Part shown: piece by piece, positions 11,224 to 22,205 of the stretch | Position numbering within the stretch: position 1 is the first letter of the stretch | How the letters are laid out: each line of letters begins with the position of its first letter | Assembly: GCA_022264855.1 (NCBI GenBank) | Contig: JABYQU010000053.1 | Span: forward strand, 1 to 64,000 | Reading direction: 5' to 3' | From: Lenzites betulinus | Lineage: Eukaryota > Basidiomycota > Agaricomycetes > Polyporales > Polyporaceae | DNA: 64,000 bases | Notes under the pieces: model-generated | The model's database searches: none | What the model was told of the DNA's origin: nothing | The model's input: the letters and a program-made list of their open reading frames with translations, nothing else | Program-made: the position numbers and the translations under genes

Positions 11224-13363
11224 TCAAACCTCTGACGGAACCTGGGCTTCCCGTATCAAGGCTTCTGCCGCTGCCGAGCGGGGTTTTATCGTGCACCGGC
11301 AGTCCTCCGGGTATCTGCATCCCAGCCCAGGTAAACCAGTGAACGCTACCACAGGGGACATCAGTAGTTAAGGCTCACGAAAGGACGCCATGCGTTTGTT
11401 CGAACTTCTTTCTTGGGAGCGGCACGCCGTCTTTGTCCAGCGGCGGGCTGATGTCGAAGACATGTAGAATGGACGCGATGCTGATGAACATCGTCCCGAA
11501 GGCGAAGTATCGCCCAGCGCAGATCCTAATCTTAGAAAGTCAGCAAAACGTGCCCGACGCATCTAAAATGCCGGTGATCGACTCGCCTTCGGCCGAATCC
11601 AAAGGCGAACGCGGCAGGGTCTTGCACTGTCGGGTCTAGCTTCCCGTCACGTATGAACCGTTCTGGCCTGAACTCGTCCGGTGATTCGTACACTTCAGGA
11701 TCGTGCAACATGGCCCTGCGAAGCAACTAGCGGTGAGCATAACTCGGTGACTCCGTCATCCATCGAAGCAACAGGGCGCGCACCAGGCATTTGGTAGCAC
11801 CGTCGTTCCGCCAGGGATGAAGTATCCGTGGAACTCGTCGTCCTGCATGGTCATGTGCGGGATGCCGAGCGGGGTGACGACGTTCCAGCGGATAGCCTCC
11901 TTGACCATCGTGCTGATGTACACGAGCTCGTCGCGGTCATCGAAGTCCGGTAAGCGATCACGGCCGACGACAGCGTCGAGCTCCGCTTGTGCCTTTTCCT
12001 GTACATCCGGGTAGAGCACCATTGCGGCGAAGAGGGCTTGGAGGACGGAGAACATCTGCGGAAACCAAGTCAATACGTGGTTTAGATATCTAGGGACCGC
12101 GACTTGGCGAGTGGGCTCACGGTGTCTGATCCACCTACAAGTGCATAGCACGCATCAGACATTGGTGAATGGCAACCCACATGATGTCACTGACCATCTA
12201 CAGCAGTCGCACAAACGTTCTTCAGGATCTCCTCATCCTTTTTCGTCATGGTGTCCACCGGTGCCCCCTTCGCAGCTCTGTTGAGCATATTGGCGACAAC
12301 ACAGGAGGGTGACTCCCCCCGATTCTATGTGTTCAATGCACAATATTTTAGTACATGTCAGTCCCACTGCGGCCCTACCTCTTAACTGACTATAGAACTC
12401 TTCGTTTGATTGAACAAGACGTGCTTGAGGTAGTCGTTCGCGATCTTACACTCGGCGAATATCTTCTGGAATCCGGCACCTGGAAACCAAGACGGTACAT
12501 AACGCAAGATAGGAAAGGTTTCGACCGCAAAGCGGCCGGGCGTAGCCAACCGGACGGCCTCCAGAGCGGCATGCGGCATGCGGATGCGTTCGTCCTCTTC
12601 ATCGTCGGCGTCTATGTCGTAGACGACCTTGAATATCATCGATGTGAACAAACTACAGAGAACGGTTATTGTTGAGGCATGCAGGGGGATGGAATCAGGG
12701 TGTATATAATTTGATGTGGTCTTTGAGCCGATCGGGCGATTTGAGGATCGTGTATAAAAATTTATGCGCCGCGGCGCGCTGCATGGGCTGGTAGTTCGCA
12801 ATTACGCCAGGATGGAAGAATTGCCAGAACTCCCTGCGATGGCGGCGCCAGTATGAGCCGTATGAGAAGAGCCCGAAGTTCAGATCTTGTCCTGAGCTAC
12901 TCCCAGTGCATGATTACTATCAACTGCGGACAGGATACATGTATTTGGGCTTACAGTTGTAGCACAGGGCTTGTAGGCCTATCAAATGAGTTCGCGGAGT
13001 GCTTTTCGAAGAATTCGCTGGCCACTTTCGAGTCACTGATTACCAGCAAGCCCTGACCGAAAACTTGGAGGTACATGAGACCGCCTGCGAGTGCAAGAAC
13101 GTCAGTAGAGAACCACGTTGAGCCTTCAACATGACGTACGTACCATATTCCTTACTCAGGTCCCGGAAACCAAGCCACGCTTTGAATGTAGGTAGGCGAT
13201 TTACGTTTCCCACGAAAGGCAAGGGCGCAGGGCCTGGGGGCAGCGGAAGACCTTGCGCACGCGCTTTCCATTCAATGATCGATCGCACGTAGATCACTGT
13301 AGATGCAATGACGATGACGAGGAATAGAATGGACAAGGAACTAAGGGGGCTGGTGGACTCCAT
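11224..13363 (-). CDS. Cytochrome P450 monooxygenase, paralogue 1
   Basis: ER-membrane haem-thiolate monooxygenase, class II fungal type. The N-terminal anchor ([17 protein letters not shown]) is followed by the proline hinge [16 protein letters not shown]. Later exons give [16 protein letters not shown] sequence (rc of 12960-13056), a [11 protein letters not shown]-helix, [20 protein letters not shown], and [12 protein letters not shown]. The I-helix GGSDT is on a 14 nt microexon (12121-12134). Then come [11 protein letters not shown], the ExxR motif [23 protein letters not shown], and [10 protein letters not shown]. The haem loop FGFGRR-ICAGR is interrupted by an intron at 11526-11586 that begins with GC. 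The final exon gives [13 protein letters not shown] and stops at 11224. The reductase partner is not in the window, and the substrate cannot be inferred. It is a tandem duplicate of the next gene. Confidence 0.9.
11526..11586 (-). other. GC-AG intron inside the P450-1 haem-binding loop
   Basis: The exon ends CGAAG, the intron begins GCGAGT and ends GATTAG, and the next exon begins G ATC TGC GCT GGG. Only this junction restores [14 protein letters not shown]. It is 61 nt and phase 2. Confidence 0.75.
12121..12134 (-). other. 14 nt microexon carrying the P450-1 I-helix GSDT motif
   Basis: Reads (G)GT GGA TCA GAC ACC. A TAG acceptor precedes it and a GTGAGC donor follows. The frame continues into ATG TTC TCC of the next exon. 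Without it the P450 lacks the oxygen-activation motif. Confidence 0.75.
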
Positions 13364-14201
13364 GGCACGGGAAGTTGGGCGTTATCTGTACACCACACAG
13401 GGAGAGAATATATACATCAAGCGTAAAGTTCATTTGCATGGGTACACATGTTCGAGGCACTCACCCGCGTGGTGCGTTGGAAAAGAAGAGCGACGAGCGG
13501 CCCGCATCCCTCGCATGCATCATATGAACGCGTCTCGTGGGGAATACAGCTGCATGGTCAGCGGAAATGCGGAGCCAATCGAACAGGTCCCTCGAGAACT
13601 CGGTGGTTTTCTCCAGACCCGCCGCCAAAATATACCCCATTCATCACGTCCACAGCAACGCCGTGGTGATATTGTGCGTAGGTGGAGCGATTGATGGCCT
13701 TCAATCAGGCGGGGCCGTTCACACGTGTTGGAGAATCTCACCGGTGGACACTGCGAGGCAGCCCGGGATCAGCACACTATTACAGATACGTCTCTCAGTA
13801 TAGATGTTCACTGTCGAGACGACTGAAGACATTGTTGCACTAACCTTCGCATGACAACAGCTCGGATTCATAGTTCTGGGAGGCGCTGGGAGGCTACTAT
13901 CTCATCCTGGTTTCACATAAAAAATGTCTCCGACGATTTCGTCATCGAACGTGAGTAAGTAACCTCAATGGAAAGGCCATTCAGATGATCTCTTACGGCA
14001 CCTTCACTTGGGAGCACAGCCTGAGAGCGCGTTATATGTTCGGCTGAAGAGTGGATCTGATCGTGTCAGCACTCTTCCCCTTAAGAGTACTCCTCATCTT
14101 CTGCACGGCTCTCCGAATAAGTGCGCTTAGCTGAAGATCACGAGCTTTGCTGTGGGAAGGAATTATAACACATATCGTGTAAGCTTGGGGCCCACGTAGT
14201 A
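13364..14201. other. Spacer between the two P450 genes
   Basis: About 840 bp between the start of P450-1 and the end of P450-2. Open frames on both strands (about 13450-13800) are short and overlap, and none resembles P450 sequence or another family I know. It should hold the P450-1 promoter. Confidence 0.4.
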
Positions 14202-16296
14202 TCATACAGACGCTGGTTTCCCCTGAATCTTTGCCAATGCCGCTGCTGCCGACGAACGAGGCTTCATAGAGCACCTGCAGTCCTCTGGATAGCTATTTTT
14301 ATGAATCGTTATTGCACTGCTATTCTCGCACAAGGGCGATTACTCACCTCAAGAGGCCGTGGCTTTGCTCGTACTTGAGGGGAACAGTTTCACCGTGTTC
14401 GTCAAGGGGAAGCCCGATGTCAAAGACTTGCAGGACACAGGCGACCGCAATGAACAAAGACGTGTGTGCAAAGGATCGCCCTGGGCAAATTCTGCATGCG
14501 TGTGAGTATAAAAGGGGTATCCAAAAGCTAGTAAGACACGCCTTCGTCCAAAGCCGAATGAGAACGCGGCGGGGTCTTGAACGCTGGGATCCAGCTTGCC
14601 CTCTCGTATGAAGCGCTCTGGGCGAAACTCATCTGGGTCCTCGTAAACCTCGGGGTCGTGCATGATGTCCCTGCCAAGAACACCGAAAAGATAAGCCGTG
14701 GCCCGTGCGAACCGTAGGGGGATAAGTCGGGACGAACCAGACGTTGGGCAGAACGACCGTTCCGGCCGGTATGAAGTATCCGTGGAAGTGGTCGTCCCTG
14801 ATGGTACGATGGGGAATGCTGAGAGGTACCTCGATATGCCACCGAAGGATTTCCTTGATCAGTGCGTTGACGTAGACAAGAGCATCGCTGTCATCGTGAT
14901 TAGGCAGGCGATTCGGCCCGACAACAGTATCCAATTCATCCTGGGCTTTCTTCTGTACATCGGGATGCAGTGCAAGCGCCACGAAGATAGCTTGAAGCAT
15001 GGAGAATGACTATGTGGGTCGTTGATGTGTAAGGGCGTTCGCGCGTTATCCTGACGTCATTCATACTCACAGTATCGGAAGCCGCTGCACGAACGTTTTC
15101 AGTGGTGATCTTGCCCCGGTGTACTTACAGTATGATGCTACTAACCTTCAAAGGTGAAAGTGCAAACATTCTTCAGCTCGTCCTCACTCGCTGAAGAAAA
15201 TGATTCGGTTTGTGTTTCCATCGATGTTATCATGTCAGCGGCAATGCAAGCACGATAGCCTCCTCGTTTCTGGAATAAATGATTGCCAGACCGTTTAAGA
15301 GATGTGCGTAGTAGCCAACTCACTAGAGACTCCTTCAACTGGTCAAACGGCTCGTTTATGAGCCGATGATTCGCTGCCTTTGATCTGGCCAGTATTTTTT
15401 GGAACCCAGCGCCTGGGACCCACGACGGGACGTGTCGTAAGAAAGGCAACCTCTCGACCAGGAAGCTCCCTGGGCTAGCTAGACTGACAGCTTCCATAGC
15501 GTCGTCCAGCATCGTAATATGTTCATCGTCGTCATTGATAACGTCGATATCGAACACGATTTTCAACATAATGCCTGAGAAAAGACTAGAGACGCAGTCA
15601 GTCACGCGTGCCCAACCCTAAAAATGAAACCGTACATTCTGATATGGTCCTTTAACTGCAACGGTGATTGTAGCAACCTCGCTAAGAACCTGCGTGTCTC
15701 GGCCTGTTGTATCGGATAGTACTTCGAGATTACAGCCGGACGAAAGTGCTGCCAAAATATGCGCCGATGTTGTCTCCACCTCTGGCCGTACGGCATGAAG
15801 ACCATATTGAACTCTTGCCCCGAACTACGTCAGCCTCCACGTTAAGTCTTTGAGAAAAGCTTCGCCGTAGAAGGATTAGTACACACAGTTCGAGAGCCGT
15901 GTTGTCCGGCCTATCCGAGCTATTCGCCGAGCGCTTCTCTAGCATTTCTATCGCCAGCTGAGCACTTCCGATAACGAGGACACCTTGGTTGAGAACTTTG
16001 AGGTAGAAGACATCGCCTTGAAGACGGCTTTAGCCCTTGACTGGCTTATAGTGTTATATATGATGCGTACCATATGTCAGACGCATTTTCTTGAACTGCA
16101 CCCATGGCTTATATTGAGGCATATCGAACCAATTCCCGATAAGCGGCCATCGCGGAGGGCCCGGGGGAAGAGAGAGGCCACATCGTCGTTTCTTCCATCT
16201 CCGTATCGAATCCAAGTAGATGCCCCCGGCGACTGCGAGTAAGATATAGAGACAAATTGGAGTGAAGGGCACCATGGCAGGCTGTGAAGGTGCCAT
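14202..16296 (-). CDS. Cytochrome P450 monooxygenase, paralogue 2
   Basis: Same architecture as its neighbour. The N-terminal anchor ([18 protein letters not shown]) leads to the hinge [16 protein letters not shown]. Then come [38 protein letters not shown] (C-helix, WxxxR haem contact), [20 protein letters not shown] and [16 protein letters not shown]. The I-helix ASDT lies on a 14 nt microexon (15071-15084). Next are [18 protein letters not shown], the ExxR motif [23 protein letters not shown], and [28 protein letters not shown] spans a GC-AG intron (14492-14541). The last exon gives [14 protein letters not shown] and stops at 14202. The start is the first Met before the anchor. Motif for motif it is a recent tandem duplicate of P450-1. 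Confidence 0.9.
14492..14541 (-). other. GC-AG intron inside the P450-2 haem-binding loop
   Basis: The exon ends CGAAG, the intron begins GCGTGT and ends ATGCAG, and the next exon begins A ATT TGC CCA GGG. This is the same position and phase as in P450-1. A GT donor two bases later would break the frame of ICPGR. Confidence 0.75.
15071..15084 (-). other. 14 nt microexon carrying the P450-2 I-helix ASDT motif
   Basis: Preceded by GTGCAG and followed by GTGAGT. It joins GAA G to CG GCT TCC GAT ACT and then TCA TTC TCC. Length, phase and motif match the microexon of P450-1. Confidence 0.75.
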
Positions 16297-16844
16297 GAAA
16301 CCATTCGTTCCTTACAAACAATTTTAAGGCTTGGTTATCGCTTCCGTCTATACAGCCAACCTACCGGGTGACAGCTGTCTCAATGCCGCTGAAATAACCG
16401 CCATTGAAAGGTGGTCTCGTGAGAGATACAGGAGACGACGGGCCGTCCTCAGGCCATTCAGACCAGCATCTGCGAACCATAATATGCCACAGTTCGCCGT
16501 GGCGCGATGATGCGACTACACGATCGCTAGCAGGATTGGCTCGATCTATAGCCCACTGTGAGGTAAGTCGCGCGGATTATCTTCAGAAGTACCCCGATGT
16601 GACGTACCAGTACGAAACGGATCTTTCAGTCGGCAGCAAGGCGGGGGGCGGACATACTACGGTTGCCTCCCAGGGTTCACCGGCGATATTCACGGCTTAG
16701 CATATCCTCTTATGCTACGCGCTAGGGTCGGCAGACAATACCGGATACATCATCACGATCAAGGCTGTCAACTATACCTTCGCACAACGGAGCTCCTTAT
16801 GGACTTATTTTAGTGAAGAAATTCTGCATTTCAGCGCGCTAGAG
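16297..16844. other. Intergenic region, no gene seen
   Basis: Lies between the P450-2 start and the POP1 stop, both on the minus strand. Open frames are short, and none matches a known family. It should contain the P450-2 promoter and the POP1 terminator. Confidence 0.4.
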
Positions 16845-19800
16845 TCAGAACAGTATTTCGACAAAAGCAAGACGGCATATTGTTTCGTGTCGACTGCGAA
16901 GCTTAACAAGAAGTCGCTGCCCGTTTCGGAGCCTAGTTCACATCGACAAACTGGATGAGCGATCCAATATGCACGATACATGGAAGGTACTCACCTCTCC
17001 GCCTGTTTCCTCATGTCGAGATATTGGGCGAAAGGAATCGCGCCAACTGCATGTCCCTCTCCCAAAGACAACGAGAAGCTGCCAGTGGTAACATATCCGA
17101 TGATGCCCTCGGGGGACGGGGCGACCTGAGCAAGCTGTTGCGTAGGAGTAACGTTGGCATCGCCCTCCACCAGTTTCCGCTATGCGACTCACCTCGGTCT
17201 CGTCGGGGCCTTCCCCGAGAAGCGCGAGCCCACTCTTCTTCCTGGCCTCCGCGGTCATCCATTTGCGCGCCTCGGTATCATCGACGCGGTAGATGATTGC
17301 GAGGTCGTCCGGACACCCTCGACCGCAGAGATTCAGCGCGACTTGCACGAGGGCTGTTCTCAGCAGATCCTCTGCGCGGATGCTGGAGTGGAGAGGGTCA
17401 AGCTTGCGCTTTGCGCGGGCCTGATTGAGGCGCATAAGAAGCCCCGTGGCGGGGCTGAGCATGGATGATACTTCCGCGACAATTGCGGGCACGTCGGCAC
17501 CACGCAGGAGCCAAGCACGTATCTTCCGGTCTTGTCCAGCGGTCGGCACCGGTATTGCAAGTTCTGGCGCGTGCGTGGACGCTGGAGATGAAGTATGCCC
17601 CATCACGACGTCCCTTTGGGTGTCCAACATCTCTGCTTCCCCTTCGTTGGTTGTGACGCCATGGCTGGCAGCCGGCTCCTCGAGACCCAACACGACGTCC
17701 CAGTCCGGCCTCCATGGACTCCTGGTGCCTAGCTTCTCATAGTTAGGCCTCTTTGCCGGTGGCTTGCGCTCCCACATATCAAGCTCCTCTTCCGCTCTAT
17801 CTTCTGCGTACTCGGCATAGGCTTGGGTGGCAGGGAAGTCGCGGGGGAAATATGCACAACCTGCCTCAAACGCCTGCGTCTGGCGCTCGCGCTGGCCACC
17901 TACGCGTGTTCCGGTGTATGTCAATGACGAAAAGAACGGCATGGCCCATCCTTGTGGGACGATCAGCGTCCAGCCGTGCAGGGAGTTGGTGGTACTGGCG
18001 CGGGGGAGGGAGGGATTCGACTGAGCCAAAGCACTATTTTCGACTGAACGTTGGATGAGGAGGATCGGAACCCGTTGGTCCTTGCGTTCTGCTTTCAGGG
18101 GCGTGCCCGGCACCAAATTCTGTCAAATCGTCAGCAGTGTATGCATAATTGAGTGTACGGGAACATACCTTCGATCGCCGTTGATCGATGTCTTGCTTTT
18201 TGTATCTGGGCTTTCGAAGCACCGTCCTTACGTCTTCACTCCACAACTCACTCTCAGCCAATGTGGCTGAGGGGAAGACGGTCAAAGACGGAGACAGCGT
18301 CGTGCCACCTTCAATTTCGACTTTTGCATTCTTGGGTGGAAAGCTGAACAAGCAATATTCAGGAGCGAATTTCTCTTTCTCGCAACATGGAAACCAACCT
18401 CAGCCGGGGATCATATACCGTGAACCCGATAACCATACCTCTAGGTATAGATCCAGCAGATTGTATCTTGCTCAGCGATGTCCAGAACTGCAAATAATGC
18501 GTGAGCTGCTGTTGATGTATGTCGCCGCGCAATGGTACGTGCCTTATTGAAGTCTTCGCATTTTTTGTCAACGGGTTTTAATGCACCTTTGAGAACCTGG
18601 TTCGCCTTCGGGCCGAGTATCTCGAAGACGTTGAACTGCTCCCGCAGAACCGCCATCTCGACCTGCGTAGAGCGCCCCGCCTCCTTAGCAGAGTCAAGCG
18701 CGAAAGAAACGGCGCTGCACAGCGCTTTATGCACTTCCACAGTGATCGAGGGATGGACACGTATCCACACCACTCGCTTGCGAGTCGATGGTGCGTTTGA
18801 AGTCGGCCCTGTCGCCTTGGCTTTGCCCTTCCCCTGGTGCTCAGCATTGAGACAGACATCATCGACATGCCATAGCACGCTCGCGGGGCCAATGAGGTGA
18901 TCAGGGTACGTATTATATCCATATATGCAGGTCTCTAGAGCCCGTGCACCTGTTAGGAACCTCACTTGACGCGTCAACATCACATATCTCTTATGAGTGT
19001 GTGATCTTACCTCTTTGCACCTGGACTAGCCCCCTGACAGTCGCAGCAACTATCGAGAGCAGCTCGCAGAATGTCCTCTGGGCCCTCGATCTCGATCGTG
19101 GCATAGTAAGATGCATCGTGAATGATAGAGCCATGAACTGAAGCCCGATGTGACGGTCGAAATGACTTCTCGGTTGGTGTTTTTGCCTGAAAACATGCTC
19201 AACATTCGGATGTGCATGTTCTCCTTGCAGTGCTCACCAGCCTGTATCCCCACATGTTGTCCATGTGCATTCGTTTGGCATGCCATATATGCGTCTCAAG
19301 CCATGTCTGATCCTCTGTAATGAGCGGAACTTAGCGCAAATCCCCTGCCTTATGGGATTACTGCCTACTTTGCCGCGACAAGAACTGAGTGGAACGACTG
19401 ATCAGCTTATGCTTGCTCCGCTTGGGAATACTTCGCCCCGGTGCTTCGCGACGCGCAGGATCCATCTGGATGATCCTTACATTAAGTAACGACGCGCAAG
19501 AGTTGACTAAGATGATTGACCTCCGCGCGAGCCTTGTCGCGCAACCTCAACGGTACGCGTCGAATGTCATGGCTTGCCGCCCTACGACGCAAGTGTCGCG
19601 GAAGCTGTTGCCACGCTCTCTGGGTAGAACTCGACCTACGCGGGTTAATACCAGCGACAATGAACATGATTCGAGTCGCGTACCGAGCACTCTGCATGGC
19701 TTCATGCATAGCGTTGATCTCGAATGCTCGCGACTGTATGACCCAGGGTAAGCACAACCTATTGGAATGATCTAGATATCGCACCTCTGCGAAGCGTTCG

Positions 19801-20058
19801 ACGTCCAGTGCGCCAGGGAGACCTTTCATACCTATGCGCGTATATGCTGAGTGAATGTACGTCCGCCGGGAGACCGCATGCCTCACTGTCAAACCGCACA
19901 GACTTCGAGGGTCCAGCGGTGTCACGGTCTGCCAGCGTCGACGGTCCCGCGGAAGGTTGCACCGCGATAGTACGCGCTGCTGCGGTCTTCTGCTTCTTGC
20001 GCTCGCGGCCAGAGAGCTCATCGGATGGCCGGGTGTCATTCTGCCTTTTTGGTGCCAT
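16845..20058 (-). CDS. POP1: RNase P/MRP protein subunit POP1
   Basis: Largest protein subunit of the nuclear ribonucleases P and MRP (tRNA 5' maturation and rRNA processing). The N-terminus has a basic stretch ERKKQKTAAA. The POP1 domain then follows: LPGALDVERFAEVR, RAFEINAMHEAMQSAR, TQRAWQQLPRHLRRRAASHD and RRVPLRLRDKARAE. Then come IWHAKRMHMDNMWGYRL (about 19240-19290), TEKSFRPSHRASVHGSI, HDASYYATIEIEGPEDILRA and ALETCIYGYNTYPDHLIGP. The POPLD domain is clear: RVPILLIQRSVE, LHGWTLIVPQGWAMPFFSSL, TYTGTRVGGQRERQTQAFEA and CAYFPRDFPATQAY. The C-terminal domain has GIIGYVTTGSFSLSLGEGH and IPFAQYLDMRKQAER. A final exon gives LVKLRSRHETICRLAFVEIL and stops at 16845. Several introns are needed between 17150 and 20000. 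It is divergent from the next gene. Confidence 0.93.
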
Positions 20059-20275
20059 CCTGAACCGTGGATTTTGGCTGGACGCGCGATCGGGTCGCCG
20101 TATATTCCAGTGTTAAAACTCAGTAGATAGTCAAAGGAGTAAGTATACCAGAGCAAGCGAAGCAAGTTGGAAGCAGGAATGAGGGGTGGTGGTGGCTGGG
20201 ATGGACGCCAATTACGCGCCCGCACGCGTATCGTGCGCGTGCTTCTCATTATGCTCGTTTCTAACAGCCACCACC
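20059..20275. promoter_or_regulatory. Shared promoter region between POP1 and a mitochondrial protein gene
   Basis: Only 217 bp separate the two divergent start codons, so both core promoters must overlap here. A TATATT-like element lies near 20100. No specific factor site is identified. Confidence 0.45.
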
Positions 20276-21020
20276 ATGGCCTCACTCGCCGCTCGCGCAT
20301 GTCCGCTCGCCAGGACGCAGTTTGTCCGAACCCAAACCCGTCTGCTTTCTAACACGCGGGTCGTGCGCCAGGAGGCGACGCCCAACATCGGGAGTGTCCC
20401 GCCGGCGAAGAGGCCTGTCGGTGCATTCCGTGGAGGGTGCGTTCACAGTTCACTCTATGTTGCGACTAGCTCCCTGACGTGAATGGCGACGGACAGGATT
20501 GTTGGGTTCCTGTTTGGTTTCTCTCTTGCGTCATCGCTTGCCGCGTATCACTTGTTGGAGGAATACAAGCTAGCTTCCGCGGCACTTCAAGCTAGCGTAG
20601 AGGAACTGCAGACGAGCACGCAAAAGGTGCGGCCTCTTCCATTCCTAGCAATAATGAAAATCGTTCTGATATATCCACCTTAGGTCTCCGCACATGTCAG
20701 GCGAATTGAGGCTGTCGAGAAAGACTTGAAGGCGCTGAGCGAGACCTCTGCTTCCAAGGAAGACGTCGCACGAGTGCGCGCTGAGGTGAAGAAGTTGTAT
20801 GACGGTCTGCACGTCGGTGAGCTCTTCGGTTCTTCAAGTATATATGAAGTTGCTGACATATTGTTAACAGAGTTTCTCGATCTGCGGGCGCATGTGTGGG
20901 GTATTCGTACGTGCTCTGTTTGTCATTCTGTTCCCCGGAGACCATGTCTAACTGTTGGTCGCAGAGGAGGACGTCCACGCACTGTCAAAGAAGAACAGTA
21001 CCACTGTCCGCATCGTATAG
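20276..21020 (+). CDS. Small mitochondrial membrane protein with coiled coil, unknown function
   Basis: The start has a strong fungal context (CCACCATGGC). The N-terminus is rich in Arg, Ser and Ala with no acids (MASLAARACPLARTQFVRTQ), typical of a mitochondrial presequence. Exon 2 supplies one membrane helix, IVGFLFGFSLASSLAAYHLL, followed by a long amphipathic coiled coil (EEYKLASAALQASVEELQTS, RRIEAVEKDLKALSETS, EDVARVRAEVKKLYDGLHV). Later small exons give EFLDLRAHVWGI and QEDVHALSKKNSTTVRIV with a TAG at 21018-21020. I recall similar proteins as conserved but uncharacterised in basidiomycetes. A single-span inner-membrane protein with its coiled coil outside the bilayer is an inference. 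Confidence 0.75.
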
Positions 21021-21970
21021 AACATTGGCGGTGCTCAACCTTCACCACGATATATCCTTTGCATACCCGTTGGTCCGCTATGCAGGAGACAAATTTGAGA
21101 CGTTAGTATATATACCGGATACTAAGTACTCACATCGGCAGCCCACAAGCACTGAAGAGGTAATCCAAAGACCCCAGAACATCGGCCGCTGAAAGCGACA
21201 TGCACCATATGATGATTAAAGCTGTAATCATACGATGCTCTTTGCTCTAACCTGGTGAAGCGGTCTGGACTCTCAGGCTGACACCTTGCACAATCCACAG
21301 GGTCAGTGCTTACAAATCCTTGGATGACACCAGGACAATCTCCAAGTTGTCGATCCGTATTAATGGAAGAGTACAGTGGGGAGCACGGCAAATACGTATC
21401 CAACATACTGATCATTTGAGCTGCGATCTTCGCATCCAGGGTGTAGACTGTCGCTGATCTTGTCTGCTGGTACATGTGATGCGCAACACTAGGCGTGCCT
21501 CACCGCAGGACGGGCTAGGACGGGATCATCTCGTTCACATTCCCGAGGCCGGACGTTACTGCAAACTACCAACATCGGCCTCTTCAATTGAACTTGGCCT
21601 CGGTGCGGGTTTTGCGACCAGTCCGGGTCGGCGGGTCGTGTTCTCGCGCGAGCAGCGGACCGCTCTAGGCCGCCGGTATTACAACAGTGTATTCGCCCAA
21701 TAAGGCAGGCGACCTGCCGCGTTTGATAGCAGTTGCCAAGCGGGGAGAAACCAGGACAACACCTGACGACACAGGACGACACTCGTCCGAGGCGGAGGGT
21801 AATCCGTTCGGCAGAAATTCTCCACGGAATGTAATTTGGACTCGACTCTCCGCCCGCTCGTAGCCGCTCGTCAACCACGCGTTTCCCTGCGTTTCATGGC
21901 AACTGCCGCTCGTGCCTTACGCCCCGAGGGCCGATCATCACGATTCACAATCCGCTTTGCCCCAGGAGTC
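21021..21970. other. Intergenic region, no gene seen
   Basis: Open frames on both strands (21122-21475 minus, 21489-21878 minus, 21476-21703 plus) have no recognisable domains and shadow one another. No exon chain could be built. Confidence 0.4.
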
Positions 21971-21978
21971 CAGGACGG

Positions 21979-21984
21979 TATAAA
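21979..21984 (+). promoter_or_regulatory. TATA box of the secreted-protein gene
   Basis: TATAAA followed by GG, 222 nt upstream of the ATG at 22206. A possible 5'-UTR intron (GTGAGT near 22079 to TATAG near 22132) lies between them, so the transcript start would be near 22010. Confidence 0.5.
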
Positions 21985-22205
21985 GGCAGATGTGTGCGCG
22001 ACGAGCCCTTCATCCCCCCCTTTACTTACCAGCCAAGACCGGGTCTTGTCGTCTCCTTTCAAGTTCTCCCGTTCTTTGTGAGTGGAGAGTCATCTCTGTG
22101 CAGTGTGAGGCACTAACCAGCGGACGTATAGGTCGCTGGCGTACCACCCTCTTTTCTCACTTCGTCGATTCAACATAACCTCCGGTCCACTCACACACAT
22201 TCACC

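Noticed and set aside
11224..16296. P450 pair and aldo/keto reductase as a secondary-metabolite cluster
   Set aside because: No backbone synthase, terpene cyclase, transporter or cluster regulator is in the window. Housekeeping genes (CDC123, POP1) lie between or beside them.
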